Shown piece after piece: positions 35,154-47,000 of a stretch of 64,000 bases of DNA (positions are counted from its first letter, which is position 1; every line of letters begins with the position of its first letter). The position numbers and the translations under genes were made by a program. This DNA comes from Amaranthus tricolor (Eukaryota; Streptophyta; Magnoliopsida; Caryophyllales; Amaranthaceae): assembly GCF_026212465.1 (NCBI RefSeq), contig NC_080049.1:36744885-36808884 (forward strand), given 5' to 3'. The notes under the pieces were generated by a model that was not told the DNA's origin, made no database searches, and saw only the letters and a list, made by a program, of their open reading frames with translations.

Positions 35154-35431
35154 CTTATTAATAGGGGTGAATACCGGTCCAAACTCGGACCGGAAGACCA
35201 AATTTTAAAAAATTGAGACCCGAAGACTTGACCTGTTACACCCGGTCCGATTCCAGTCTAATCCAGAAAACTTTCGGTCTCATCCAGGTTTGGCCGAAAC
35301 CCGAATTCGAGAATTTTAAGGACTGGAGATCAGACCGAATGTTTTCGGTCCGAGCCAGTTCCGGTCTGAGTTCAATCGGTTCAGGTCTAGACCGTCAATC
35401 CGGTCTAATTTTACACAACCCTACTTATTAA
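35154..35431. mobile_element. hAT-type MITE, 262 bp, with 8-bp target duplication
   Basis: The element spans 35162-35423, beginning TAGGGGTGAA and ending TTACACAACCCTA. CTTATTAA flanks it at 35154-35161 and 35424-35431, an exact 8-bp direct repeat as produced by hAT transposases. The interior is built of CCGGTC/GACCGG motifs in both orientations. It has no coding capacity. Confidence 0.88.
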
Positions 35432-35669
35432 TTTAAATTGAATGTAGGCCACTAGGCCCTATGAAAATAATGTGATAAAATATGACAATACAAAATGACG
35501 ACCAAATACATGACACCAGTGGCTCACGTAATGGAATACGTAGGCTAACAAAATCACCTTAAATGAAACAAATCATGAACATAATCTTACAAGACATGGG
35601 TGTCATGATTTTTCAATTATGAATATAATGTCAATAAAAACAAATGTCATATTGGCATATGGACTATAA

Positions 35670-35932
35670 TACTCCCTGTGTTCCAAATTACCTTAACTCC
35701 TCAACACTCAACACTGCGATTTTACACTATTCATGTATCTTTTTAATTTTTATTTAATTTTTAATTTATAAGTTAAAATATATGAGTAGTTAAGTAGAAT
35801 CTTGTTAGATTCATCTCAATGTAAGGATTATTAATATCCACTTTTTATATTTTTTATTATGCATAATTAAAAATATTAAGAATCAAAACATAAAAAGTCA
35901 AACTTTACAAATAATTTAAAACAGAGGAAGTA
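35670..35932. mobile_element. Stowaway-like MITE, 259 bp
   Basis: TA dinucleotides at 35670-35671 and 35931-35932 flank CTCCCTGTGTTCC...AAACAGAGGAAG (35672-35930). The ends are inverted repeats of the CTCCCTC type and the interior is AT-rich, as in Tc1/mariner-derived Stowaway elements. Confidence 0.75.
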
Positions 35933-36067
35933 CTATTTTTGTGTTTCAATTTGATCAGATAAGGTCCGATAGTTATATTTGAGAACTCACAAGTCACTAT
36001 TATTTTATCTAGTCTTAACAGAAAATTTAAATTAAATAAGAAAAATTATATAAAAAAAATCTTAAAC

Positions 36068-36304
36068 TAGGCATGGGGGAAACTTATTTTCCAAAATAAG
36101 CATGAAATTCCCAAAGCTGTGGTTTGATTCTGTTCGCTGTTATTAACAGTGAACTGATGTGTTTTATAAATAGTTCCAGAATCATTTTAATTCATTTCCC
36201 CCAAGGTCAAACCTTTGTTCGCTGTCACTAACAACGAACAGACCTAAACCACAGCTTTGGAAAATTTCATGCTTATTTTGAAAATTAAGTTTTTCCCATG
36301 CCTA
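36068..36304. mobile_element. MITE, 233 bp, with about 80-bp inverted repeats related to outer MULE ends
   Basis: The element (36070-36302) begins GGCATGGGGGAAACTTATTTT and ends with its imperfect complement, through CCAAAGCTGTGGTTT and CTGTTCGCTGT. TA flanks both sides; no longer duplication is evident. Its end sequence resembles 22320-22378, the right end of the outer MULE, including the GTTCGC..AACAG motif. Confidence 0.78.
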
Positions 36305-36437
36305 ATTTATTAATTTTTTATACAAATTTACTTATTTTGTTCAAATTTTCCTCATAACATATGGATGGGCCCATCCTCCATGGGACTAAAAGATAGGAGT
36401 ATACAAAAGTTGTTAGAACAATCTAAAGAGAAAAATA

Positions 36438-36699
36438 TACTTTCTCCAATTCAGCGTTAATGTTCCATTTGTTTTTTGCACGTTTATCAATGCATTAATT
36501 TAATCTATAATAAATCTAATTGTGTATAATAAGAACTTATAAAAAATTGATATTAATAACCTTTACATTGAAACGAATCACATAAGATTTTACTTGACTA
36601 TATTTAAACTTATAGATTCAGTATTAAATACAAATTAGAGTGAGATGTGAATAATGTCCAAAAAGTAAATAAAACATTAACTTTGAATTGGAGGAAGTA
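36438..36699. mobile_element. Stowaway-like MITE, 258 bp
   Basis: CTTTCTCCAATTCA...TGAATTGGAGGAAG (36440-36697) is flanked by TA at 36438-36439 and 36698-36699. The interior is AT-rich. Confidence 0.75.
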
Positions 36700-37091
36700 A
36701 AAATTTAATACTCTTATCTTTTAGATTAGCTAATTTTTTTTTGAAAGGAAGCTAAATTTTAACTTTAGAAGTTTTTTATTAATTACAAAGTAGACATAAA
36801 AAAAAATTATGTGAAAATCGAATTAAGACTTTTTCTGAAAAATAATATTTACTATCTAATTGAGATAAGATTTAATTTTTACCCAAATAAGTATTAAAGT
36901 AAACTGCACTCTGCACATAGCCTGAATGAATTACCAAGTGTTGAGTGTCCGGTCCGGTGTGTCCACTACGAAGCAAGAGAAAAAAACTGAACTCCAAAAA
37001 CACCAACAAACTAAACAAAAAGGAGAAATATTTGCTAAATTTAAAGGTAAGCATGCACCATCATCTCTTATTATATACTCCTATATAAAAG

Positions 37092-37324
37092 CTTATATGA
37101 GAACCGTGAGAACCAAAAAATGTGTTACTCTTTTACAGAGAAGGTGTTACTTTTACACAAAAAGTGTGTTACTTTTGTTTTTAAAAAAATTTGGCACTTT
37201 TTACCAAAAAAATGTAACTTTCAAAAAAAAATATAAATGCAAAATAATACGTTTTTCTGGAAAAGTAACACCTTTTTATATAAAAAATAACACCTTTTTA
37301 TGATTCTCACAGTTCTCATATAAG
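37092..37324. mobile_element. MITE, about 233 bp, in the UGT upstream region
   Basis: The left end CTTATATGAGAACCGTGAGAAC is the near-complement of the right end GTTCTCACAGTTCTCATATAAG-like sequence. Inside, GGTGTTACTTTT-type units alternate in orientation. It lies about 215 bp upstream of the UGT start codon. No target duplication was seen. Confidence 0.7.
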
Positions 37325-37434
37325 GATGATTTTCACTTGAACTTTTCCTTTATATATATGTATATTAGTATATATATATATGCAAGCAATCACGTAAGCA
37401 TCTTATATCAACACATCGTCACCTTCATTTCCCT

Positions 37435-37443
37435 TATAAATAA
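37435..37443 (+). promoter_or_regulatory. TATA box of the UGT gene
   Basis: TATAAATAA lies about 100 bp upstream of the ATG at 37539, a normal distance for a plant gene with a leader of some 60-70 nt. Confidence 0.5.
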
Positions 37444-37538
37444 TGTGACAATCTTTCATCATTTATACAAATCAGTTACTTATCAGTTATCACAATCTAC
37501 TCAAGCAAATTAAACACAAATTTAGGTTGTTCTCAAAA

Positions 37539-40015
37539 ATGATTGAGAAAACTATCAATGGAGTCCATAATCAAAATGTTGCAAACCCACATGTTGTGGT
37601 AATACCATACCCAAGTCAAGGCCATATCAATCCACTTCTTCAATTTGCTAAACGTTTAGCTTCAAAAGGCATCAAAGCTACATTAGTCACACCAAAACAT
37701 ACTCTCTCCTCTTTCTCCTCCCTCGAAAACGTCGTTTTCGAGCCAATTTCTGATGGGTTCGAAAATCGAGGTTCCCCTGAAGTTGGCTCAGAGGACCTCT
37801 TTCTTAGTGCATTCAAGTCAAATGGGTCTATTTCACTATCTCGACTTATTGAAACTCATCAAAACTCTGCGTTTCCTGTCACTTGTGTAGTGTACGATGC
37901 GTTTTTGCCATGGGCTTTAGATGTGGCTAAAGCGTATGGCTTACTTGGAGCAGCTTTTTTTACTAACTCAGCTGCAGTTTGCTCTATTTTTTGTTGTGTG
38001 AGCCATGGCTTAATTGAGTTGCCTCTTAACCCAGATCAAGTTAGGACTGTGTTGCCTAAAATGCCCTTATTTAAGGGTAATGATTTCCCAACTTTTCTTA
38101 GAAAACCTGAAACTTATCCTGCTTATTTGACCATGAAGCTGAGTCAATTCTCTAATTTGCATTTGGCTGATTGGATGTTTTGCAACTCCTTTGATGATTT
38201 AGAATTAAAGGTTTGTATTTTATTTCTTTCAACATCCTTTGCAAGAAAAGAAATATTTTGAAAATTCATCGAGCGGACCTAATTATTAAATTTTAACACT
38301 TTACTAAAATCGACTATTCTCCAATTTGTTTTGCTTTTCATATATAAGAGAAATTTTAAATTATAGACTTGTACTAACATAAAAACTACTTCCTCTGTTT
38401 TACTTTTACTTGCACCCAAAGACACTTTCACACGCTCCAATGCACTAATTTGATCGTTAATATCTCTAATTATACACATCGAAATATTATAGAAACTAAA
38501 AATCAATAAAATTCACATTGAGACGATTCTAACAAAATCTCACATGCCTATATTTTAACTTATAGATAAATGACAATATGAAAATTAAGGAACAATAATA
38601 AATAGTGTCAAATTGTCCTTAAGTGTAAGTTAAAAAAAAACTACTAAAGTCGATACCAACTAATTATTTTTTATTAGTTATCACCGTCTTAAAAAATTTT
38701 TTTATTCATTTTATAAATTTAAATTGAAGTTAGACTTTTGTACGATCAAACTTTCCTCTTAGACACGAGCATAAGGCTTAAGGCATAATTCTTTATTACT
38801 TTCTCCCATTGAAGTTGTATTATTAAATAAAAAATGTTAACAACTTTCAATGTGACTGAAAGAGGAAGTATCTTGACTCCTCATTTTAATTGGAGTGTTG
38901 TCTATTATTATTTGTTCTCTTGTTATTGAATTGTACAATTATGACAGAAATTGTCTGAATAAAGAGTTTAATAATAGTACCAGCCGCAAGTTAAGGTTTA
39001 TAATAATCAAACACTACTTAGAAAAATAAAAATAACTTATTTTGTTTTTACATTTGGGTCTATTTTGAATGAAAGTCAAGTTTAGAACTCTTCATTCTAT
39101 ATTATAATTACATATAATTGCTTGTTAAATTGTATACGCTTTTAATCGTGTGAGATGTAGATTAGGTTTGCTGTTATAATGATCATTCGAAGGTAACTAA
39201 TTTCATGAAATTATGGTATTGAAATGGTGTAATTCTAATGGTTGTGATTATAGGTTATTGAAGGTGTACAAGACAAATGGGCAGCTAAAATGATCGGACC
39301 AATGGTGCCATCGTCCTACTTGGATGGAAGAATTGAGGGGGACATTGGCTATGGATCAAGTCTATGGAAACCATCAAGTGAAAAGTGCAAGGAATGGCTA
39401 AAAACAAAGCCAAAAAATTCAGTAATATATGTATCTTTTGGTAGTATGGTTTCACTAACACAACAACAAACAGAGGAAATTGCATTAGCTCTAAAACAAA
39501 GCAATTACAATTTCCTTTGGGTGGTTAGGGAAACGCAAGTGAATAAACTTCCCAAAGGATTTCAACAAGAATTGTGTATGACTAAAAAAGGAATAATAGT
39601 TACATGGTGTAATCAACTTGAGATTTTAGGTCACGAAGCAATTGCTTGCTTTGTGACTCATTGTGGATGGAACTCGACTTTAGAAGGGCTGAGCCTCGGA
39701 ATCCCAATGGTTGGGGTTCCGCAATGGAGTGATCAATTGCCCGATGCGAAGTTTATTGAGGAGGTTTGGGGGGTGGGAGTTTGGGCAAAGGAAGATGATA
39801 AGGGAGTTGTAAGGAAGGAAATTCTTGGAGAATGCTTAAAGGAAGTAATGGAAGGGGAAAAGGGTAAAAAGATAAGAGAAAATGCAATTAAATGGAGGGA
39901 ATTGTCTAAGAAAGCTGTTGATAATGATGGGAGTTCTGATAAACATATTGAAGATTTTGTTCAACATTTGAGGTGTAATTGTTTTGCTAAAACAAAATCA
40001 AATGGTTTTCGTTAA
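37539..40015 (+). CDS. UDP-dependent glycosyltransferase, UGT74-like (GT1 family)
   Basis: Two exons, 37539-38210 and 39254-40015, join in phase (GT-AG, intron 1043 bp) to give 477 residues ending at TAA 40013-40015. The ATG at 37539 is the first in frame. The N-terminal acceptor domain has PYPSQGHINP with the catalytic His29 and its likely partner Asp120 (VVYDAFLPW). The C-terminal domain has the PSPG box at residues 342-385, from WCNQLEILGH through CFVTHCGWNSTLEGLSLG to PQWSDQ, with HCGWN at 360-364 and terminal Gln385, which usually favours UDP-glucose. Such cytosolic enzymes glucosylate small acceptors; UGT74 members act on salicylate, auxin-type acids, thiohydroximates or terpenoids. The acceptor here is not predictable. 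The residues after PSPG (LPDAKF instead of the usual PTNAKF) are a minor deviation. The reading frame is intact. Confidence 0.92.
38387..38645. mobile_element. MITE remnant in the UGT intron
   Basis: The left end TACTTCCTCTGTTTTACTTT is followed by TTGCACCCAAAGACACTTT. The right side carries the matching complement AATTGTCCTTAAGTGTAAGT, but the last 15-20 bp are replaced by an A run. It is therefore a Stowaway-like element with one eroded end. Confidence 0.55.
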
Positions 40016-40059
40016 GTTATTCTTTAATTGTACCGTTACTCTTTAATTGTATCGTCACT

Positions 40060-40262
40060 CTTATATGGGACCTTCTCACCATGAAACCAACCTATATAGT
40101 TAGTTTATTTCTCTATTAGATTACCTTAAGATTATAAGTAATTACTTAAAATTATTAGTTATTACTTTAAAACTATAAAAAGTGATCACCTGAAAATTCG
40201 TAATCGATCATATTTAAGATAATGAATGTATATTAAGCCAGCTTAATAGAAATGGTCTCACC
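40060..40262 (+). repeat. Dispersed repeat of the GGTCTCACC family, copy 1
   Basis: TTTATTTCTCTA is followed by degenerate 22-bp units like TTAAGATTATAAGTAATTAC and ends AATGGTCTCACC. The same order appears at 54745-54892 and, inverted, at 58736-58905. Confidence 0.65.
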
Positions 40263-41363
40263 AATTAATTTTGTTCCACTAGATGCAAGGAAATGAACTT
40301 TATTGTGGTCTTGTAGAATTAATTGTGTTCTTTTTAATTAAGAAAAATATCTATTTGTCAATGAACTAGACATGAAACAATGCTTAAACCTAACAATAAG
40401 AACTTTTTTTTTTTATTTTTTTTTATTTTTTATTTTTTATCTGAAGGCCTTTATATGAGTATGTGATATACAGAGGTGAGTATGTTATATATAGAGGTGG
40501 ACATTCGAGTTATCAAATTTCTTTCACATCCAACTAGTATGTCATATATAAGGCAAGTATTATCTCCAATCTAATGGAACATTTTGGCATATGCCTAATT
40601 TGAAGGTTTTTGCATTGCACTGTACTGAGCTGATCACTACTACCCACTTAAGCAAAAACACAAACTGCACATTTTTATTAACGAGGGCAAATACAGACCA
40701 ACCTGAATTAATGCGTCTAAACTTTACCTACTTATTTTGGTGCATGATTCATGCGATAATGCAGATCAGTACAGTACATGAGAAGCCTGTACTACACCAT
40801 GTTACCATATTTCAGGTAAGATTTTAAACATGTATAATGCGTTTGATCATATTGAATATTAATCCTACTATTAGTCCACTCAATAAGTAATTATTTTAAA
40901 TAAAATGTCTTTACGAGTTGAATGATGGGAATATAAATTTATAAATATCAGACTTAGATTTAAACTCAACTTTTCAATAAGACACATTTAATTTGGATTC
41001 ATAATGTTCTAAAAGTCAAAATCTAAATCTAAAATTAAGAATAAGCTAAATTTTTTCTTTAGTATGTAGGTTGAAAGAAAGAAATCGTGGAAAAGGAAAC
41101 AACGAAAATCAAATCAAAAATCTTATATGAAAAATAATAAGTGCTTCAACTAAAACACTCAATTTTTATTCCCATCAAAAATTATTTAATAAAGCGAAAA
41201 CCTAATTGAAATGAATTTACTTTATATTCCTAGGAAAGTGAGGAATTCTTTGGGTATCCAAATGGCAAGTAAGGCCAACAAAAGAACATGTTTGAATTAG
41301 ATTCCTACAAAGGTAGCATCTATAAAAGTAAATCATTTTGTTTAAACAGATAAAATAAAAATA
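40263..41363. other. Intergenic; no gene seen
   Basis: AT-rich. A T-rich tract lies at about 40400-40440. The 78-codon open frame at 40591-40827 shows no recognisable content or codon bias. Confidence 0.5.
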
Positions 41364-41689
41364 TACTCCCTACAAATACTTTTGCATGACATATTCAGCA
41401 CTATAAATTATTATAACATGATTTAAATCATAATATAAAAGAAATTTATATTTTTTATAACTTGTTAGGATTGAAGTAAAGAGAAAATGAGATTTTTTTT
41501 TTAAAAAAGGTAGATTATAGTAATAAATGAAAAGAAATAATAAATTGTGTGAATAAAATTAAAAAAAGAATTAAATAAATGATGAAATTAAAAGGAAGTA
41601 TGGATCATTGTATAAAAATAGAAATAATGCAAATTAAATAAGACATTCCAAAATAACAAATGATGCAAATTGAGTGAAAGAGGGGAGTA
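41364..41689. mobile_element. Stowaway-like MITE, 322 bp
   Basis: CTCCCTACAAATACTTTTGCATGACAT... to ...GATGCAAATTGAGTGAAAGAGGGGAG (41366-41687), flanked by TA at 41364-41365 and 41688-41689. The terminal inverted repeat is imperfect. Confidence 0.6.
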
Positions 41690-44036
41690 GGTCACAATTT
41701 CCAAACTTTATTCATCACTTGCTAGACACCTCATCAAAACAGTATTAGCCCACTACTTTTGATCACAAGACCCTTTAAATACTTCCAAAAAATTACACTT
41801 AATTTTTCAAGATTTGCTATATTTATCATTTTTAAAAGTACATAAAAAGATATGTAAAAATAATAGGTGAAAGGAATATATAGAAAATATAAAAAGGAAT
41901 ATAAATTGGTGAACGAGATGAGGAGACAAAATAAGGGTTAATTGTCAAATTATGACGATGTAATCTTTGAACTAAATTATTTGGAAAAGCCTAATGACAA
42001 ATACATAAAGCCAACAAATTTAACATTATTTCTTTTACAATCAAGTCGACACTTTTTTGATTCAAACTCTTTTATGTCACCAGTCACCACTAATCGCAAT
42101 CATCTTTACAAAGTTATTCAAACTTTTGGTACAATTGCAAAGTTGATATGTCAAATAGTCAAATCACTAAAACCTTGTAAAATAACTTTTTGTCTAGGTT
42201 GACTTTAAAAAAGCTAATTTGTCTGGCAACTACCATAAAATTCGCTAGAAAGCCAATTTTTTAAGCCAATATCAAAATTACACCAACTTTTTCTATTGAT
42301 TTTTAGTTGTTCAGTCAATTTTTTCTTAATAAACAATCAATAATACAAATGCAGAAAAAAGTCAATATTATTAATTGGTCAAACAATCAACTAAACTAGC
42401 CCACAACTAACAACTAACAACCACTTCCCAAAATTTAAACTCAACCTTTAAATCATGAATTGGAGACAAACTAGACCCAAACTGATAAGGATTCCTACGA
42501 TCAATAGGAACATTTTGGCAAATGGCCAACTTGAAAACTACTACTGCCAACTCAGAGTAAAGACACAAATTGTATACATCAAATGAAATCAAGAGATATA
42601 CACTATCCTCAAAGAAAAGGGCATTAACAGGTTGCTTATCTTTTGGTGTATCTAGCTTGGTAGCTACATCAATAGTAAAATCCAGTCACAGAACCTAATA
42701 TTTCAGTCATTTTGCACTTGCAAAACAGAAAACGTTGAGAAATGGGTTACAAAATCTTATTAGTAGCCAATATTTACGCGCCAGCACGAACGTGCATGAA
42801 ACAAATCTAGACACAAACCCACATCGTACAAATCGTAAGACACACCACTATCACTTATCTAACAAATTGAATCTCTTACCACCAAGGTCACAATACCAGT
42901 ATAACATGATTTGCTAACTAATTTGGTATTTGAATTCGCGATTCGCTCAAATTTGTCCAAAAACAGTCCAAAACCGACCATAATTCGCTTTTTTTGATTC
43001 GTGATTAGCGAGGAGATTAGTGAATCATGTGACACTGCATAATACGAACACACAGGTACAGATCTTATACACGCCACTAACACTCACCTGACAGACGGAA
43101 TTTGGTACCAGCCGAGTTACAAATCCTATATAAACCCCCATGGTACAAAATGTACAAACACCACAATCGCTCACCTCATAGATCAAATCTCTAACCAGCC
43201 GGGTCAAGAGAGCCTATTCTGAGCTCTGCGCGCCTATTTATTTTGGTTCATGATTCGTAAAATAATGTCAACTACGATACAAATGTCATTATTTCTAAGT
43301 GTTGGTGAGGAATGAATTCTGTTTCCAAGAGAGCCTATTTATATGATACCATTATTCCAATTTCCACCAACCTAATTTCATAGTTTTGATGATAATCAAA
43401 ACAAAGAAAAAGATGACAGTAAAATAACGTAATGTTATTCCATCTGTTTCCATCATATTCAATAATAGTAACTCCACCAATTCTTGTTTATACAACCACA
43501 ACTATAACAATTATAATAGTATTAATAATACTTTCCGTCTTTTTGAAGTAAATGTTATAATATAGAAAGAAAGAAAAAGATATACTTAATTCTAAGCTCT
43601 GAAGTACTTTTACCAAATTTGGTTTAGGCTACAAAACTTCTGTCTCATGAAGTTTGCTACAAATGTTTTTTCCGCAAAATGGAGGGCAAGAAAATTTTGA
43701 CGATTTATATGGTATGAAGTCAAATGTTAAGTGGTAGCTAATCTGCACCAAATGAACTAAACTCCGAATAGTAATTAACCATTTGCATCTTTCATTTTTG
43801 GATGATTCGGAAAACTCTAACTGACTGCCATTGATGAATTATGTTAACTACAATATCTATCAAAGTTTACAATTCCTCAAAATCAAAATTTACATCCCCA
43901 CTCGATAAACAGGGATAAATCCAAATGCAAAAGAATCTAAAAATATGAGCAAGAGTAAAATCACTAAATAGAGGTATGTACTGACGAGTAAAACCTGGTC
44001 AAGAAGCAAAAAATTTATCCTTATACAGCAAATCTT
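41690..44036. other. Intergenic, with degenerate tandem repeat at about 42795-43205
   Basis: No gene is supported. At about 42795, 43045 and 43140 three diverged blocks share the order GTACAAAT..TATA, CACCACTA.CACTCACCT and ACCAGCCGGGT, suggesting an old irregular repeat. The remainder is AT-rich 3' flank of the minus-strand EMB2004-like gene. Confidence 0.45.
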
Positions 44037-47000
44037 CTAGAAGAACACCCCGACTTCTTTTCCGTTCATTTCTAATACGTGATCACTTGCATCAGTAAGA
44101 GCACTCTGCAGGTTAACAGAACGATTGTAAGGTATGAGATTTGCAGGCAGAAAAAGTTGCTTATAAGAGAAATTACCTGTCCAAGTTTCGTAATAAAATT
44201 GCTGGCCAGATTTATAGATGTCAAGGCAACATCTTCGTTGGACTTCAGTGCTTGCGCTATTGCATATGCTCCAGGATCCTGCAAAGAGGTTCCGGATTAA
44301 AGACGGAAATATAGTTTTTCGCATTTCTTATTAGAACAACCAGAGTTGAAGTGTGTACTCTTATTTCATTAAATCCGAGATCCAGGGAAGTCAAGGCCTC
44401 GTTCACCACTTTCAAGCTCTTTGCCAGACAAGTTGCACCCTGCGATGAGAAGTATTGGTAAGACGATTACTATATAGAAACATTAGTCTTATTTATGAGA
44501 AGTTGCAGATGATGTGATTGGAAACGTCTTTATTATCAATAACAAGGGTGAGATTGGATACATCCAAGTATATGACCCAAAAATCCCGTCAAGTTTGGAG
44601 CCATTTAATGGCATTGGGGTAATTGAACGGACTGAAATGGAAAGCATTATGTAGGGAAGTAGAGTATTATATTTTATATTTTATTATTGTGATTTAGTTT
44701 CCTTGAGTTTAATATTCCGTAATATTTTGTTTCCTTATTTTAGTCCTATCTCATGTATAGATAGAGGTATTCTCTCATTGATAATTTAATACAAACCCAG
44801 TATTCGCCAGAATAAACCCCAACCAAATTCCGCATTAACATTTTCTTCACAATAGACATCCAAATGGTCGCACACAAATAACTCTTAATAGGTGTGAACA
44901 TGATGCTAACTCCTAATCAAACAAAATATGACTTATTTTGTCAATTGGCCTTGGCTAAGCTGAAATGTTTTTATCCTTCATAACAGTTTACTTCAGTCTT
45001 AGGTCACTGTCATGTGTAGCCCTCCATTCAAATTTAATAACACTTACTTAAATTATTTTAACTTTTGGTCGAGTTGGTTTCTTGTTAGTAATATAAGGTG
45101 AAAAACAAAATAGATATCCAAGAAATTAAGAAAACATAGTAATCAAGGAATATACTTCATCCATTAATCCGTTTGCTCGCAAGTCAAGAGTTGAAATGGT
45201 GGTATTGTACTTTATCATATCACCCATGTATTCTGCACCTTTTCGTCCGATCTAAGGAATACAACCAAGAAATCTATTAGTGAATATTTCAAGGTGCATG
45301 TATGCAGACATTAGAAGATCATTCAGATTTACCTGACACCAGCCGAGTTTAAGAGTTTTAACATTCCCGTGAAATTTGAGAACTTCAGCTAAAGCTTTTG
45401 CCCCATCAGGTCCAATTGGATTATAGCCAAGTTCCAACTGAGAGAGAAATAAATTGAGACTAGGGAAAGAAAAAGTAAATGGATTCGCTAAAGAGAATGT
45501 GATGGGTCTTACTGTAGTAATGACATCATTATCTTTCAAAACCTCAGCAATACAAGTGATCCCTTTAGCATGAATGTTATTTCCACCCTAAAGATTTCGG
45601 AACTATATAAATTAATAACTTATAGACGACTAAAAGCAAATTCTTAAACACCAGATATACCAAGTGTGATTGTTCTCACCAAGTCTATGGAAGTAATTGA
45701 TCGGTTTTGCTTAAGGGCATCCGCAATTTTTTCAGCCCCCTAGTTAACAGCAAACATTCAAGATAATCAGGAAGAAGGCAACAATTCATCATTCCAAAGA
45801 AGAATATTACGAAAGACATTAATCGGAAAAGGAAACAATCATCATTCCAAAGAAGAAACTTATCGAAAGACATTAATCGAAAAGGGGAACAAGCCTTAAA
45901 GCAAGGCCAGCTATATTCTTATGAAACATAAATGTTTCATGATATAGCTATCAGTATCACCATGTGGCTGCGATTATGCAAACAATCAACAAACTTAAGA
46001 AATGGAAACTGATAAGTACAATAAACCACCAGAAAACACACTCCTGTTAAAATAATTCAACAAGAATCTATCTAAGTAAGAACATTATACAATGGGGTTT
46101 TCCCAGAAAGAAATGAATTCTAAGTCATCCATTTTGGTAAAAATATACACCTTCAATACATTTAAACATGATAGAGTTACGTCAGTTACAAAACTCATAA
46201 ACACAAGTTGGGATAAATTAATAACTACAAAATAAATCTAAAAAAAACAAAAAGTTACATCTTTATATCCTCTGAAAGTACTTTATTGAGTTAACGGGTA
46301 ATACTTGGTCCCCTTGTGCCTGATTAAGAACTTATAATCATATCACATAGAAATAAAAGAATGCATTAAAACTTAGTCCTTTTACTAGCTTTTTTATTTA
46401 TTTGTTTTTATTGTTTACACTCTTTTGAGGAAGACAAAGTATCTCAAGGACAGGCGTGGAAGAAACAGAGAATTTATTTTGGAATCAATCTGCTTGCTAA
46501 ACCGCTATTTGATTATTTACATATATTTACATCAGTCCAATGCCCAATGAACATACCAGAGGCTAGTGCTTGAGGAAAAGTAAGGGAAAAAACACTATAC
46601 CTCATCCCCAATGTCGTTCATGTATATATTCAACCATAGCAAGCTCTTGGTGCTCTTTATATATTCTGCTATGTGAAAGGCACCTTTAGAGCCAATTTCA
46701 TTGTTGCTTATATCCAGCTGTACCAATTTTCCTGTCAGTTAGTCAAATTCAGTATTCAGCGCATTCACTCGCAAGGAAACTCCACCTTTTTCAGTTGACT
46801 TTTTCAAGAAAACAAAATATTGAGAGTGTGTACTTGCAATTTCCCCTTATGCACAAGTGCATATAGAAACATGGACTCAAACCCAAAATGCTACAAATAA
46901 TATTATGGGAAGAGACAACCATGGACATGTCTCCTTCATGAAAATGAAACCAATAGAAATATATCAGAAAACGGCTAGTGCAAATGGAGTGAATTTTAGA

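Noticed and set aside
36926..37303. 125-codon frame upstream of the UGT
   Set aside because: It crosses a MITE and an A-rich tract; no recognisable sequence.
42859..43207. Two Cys/Val-rich minus-strand frames
   Set aside because: They arise from the degenerate repeat at 42795-43205; no homology recognised.
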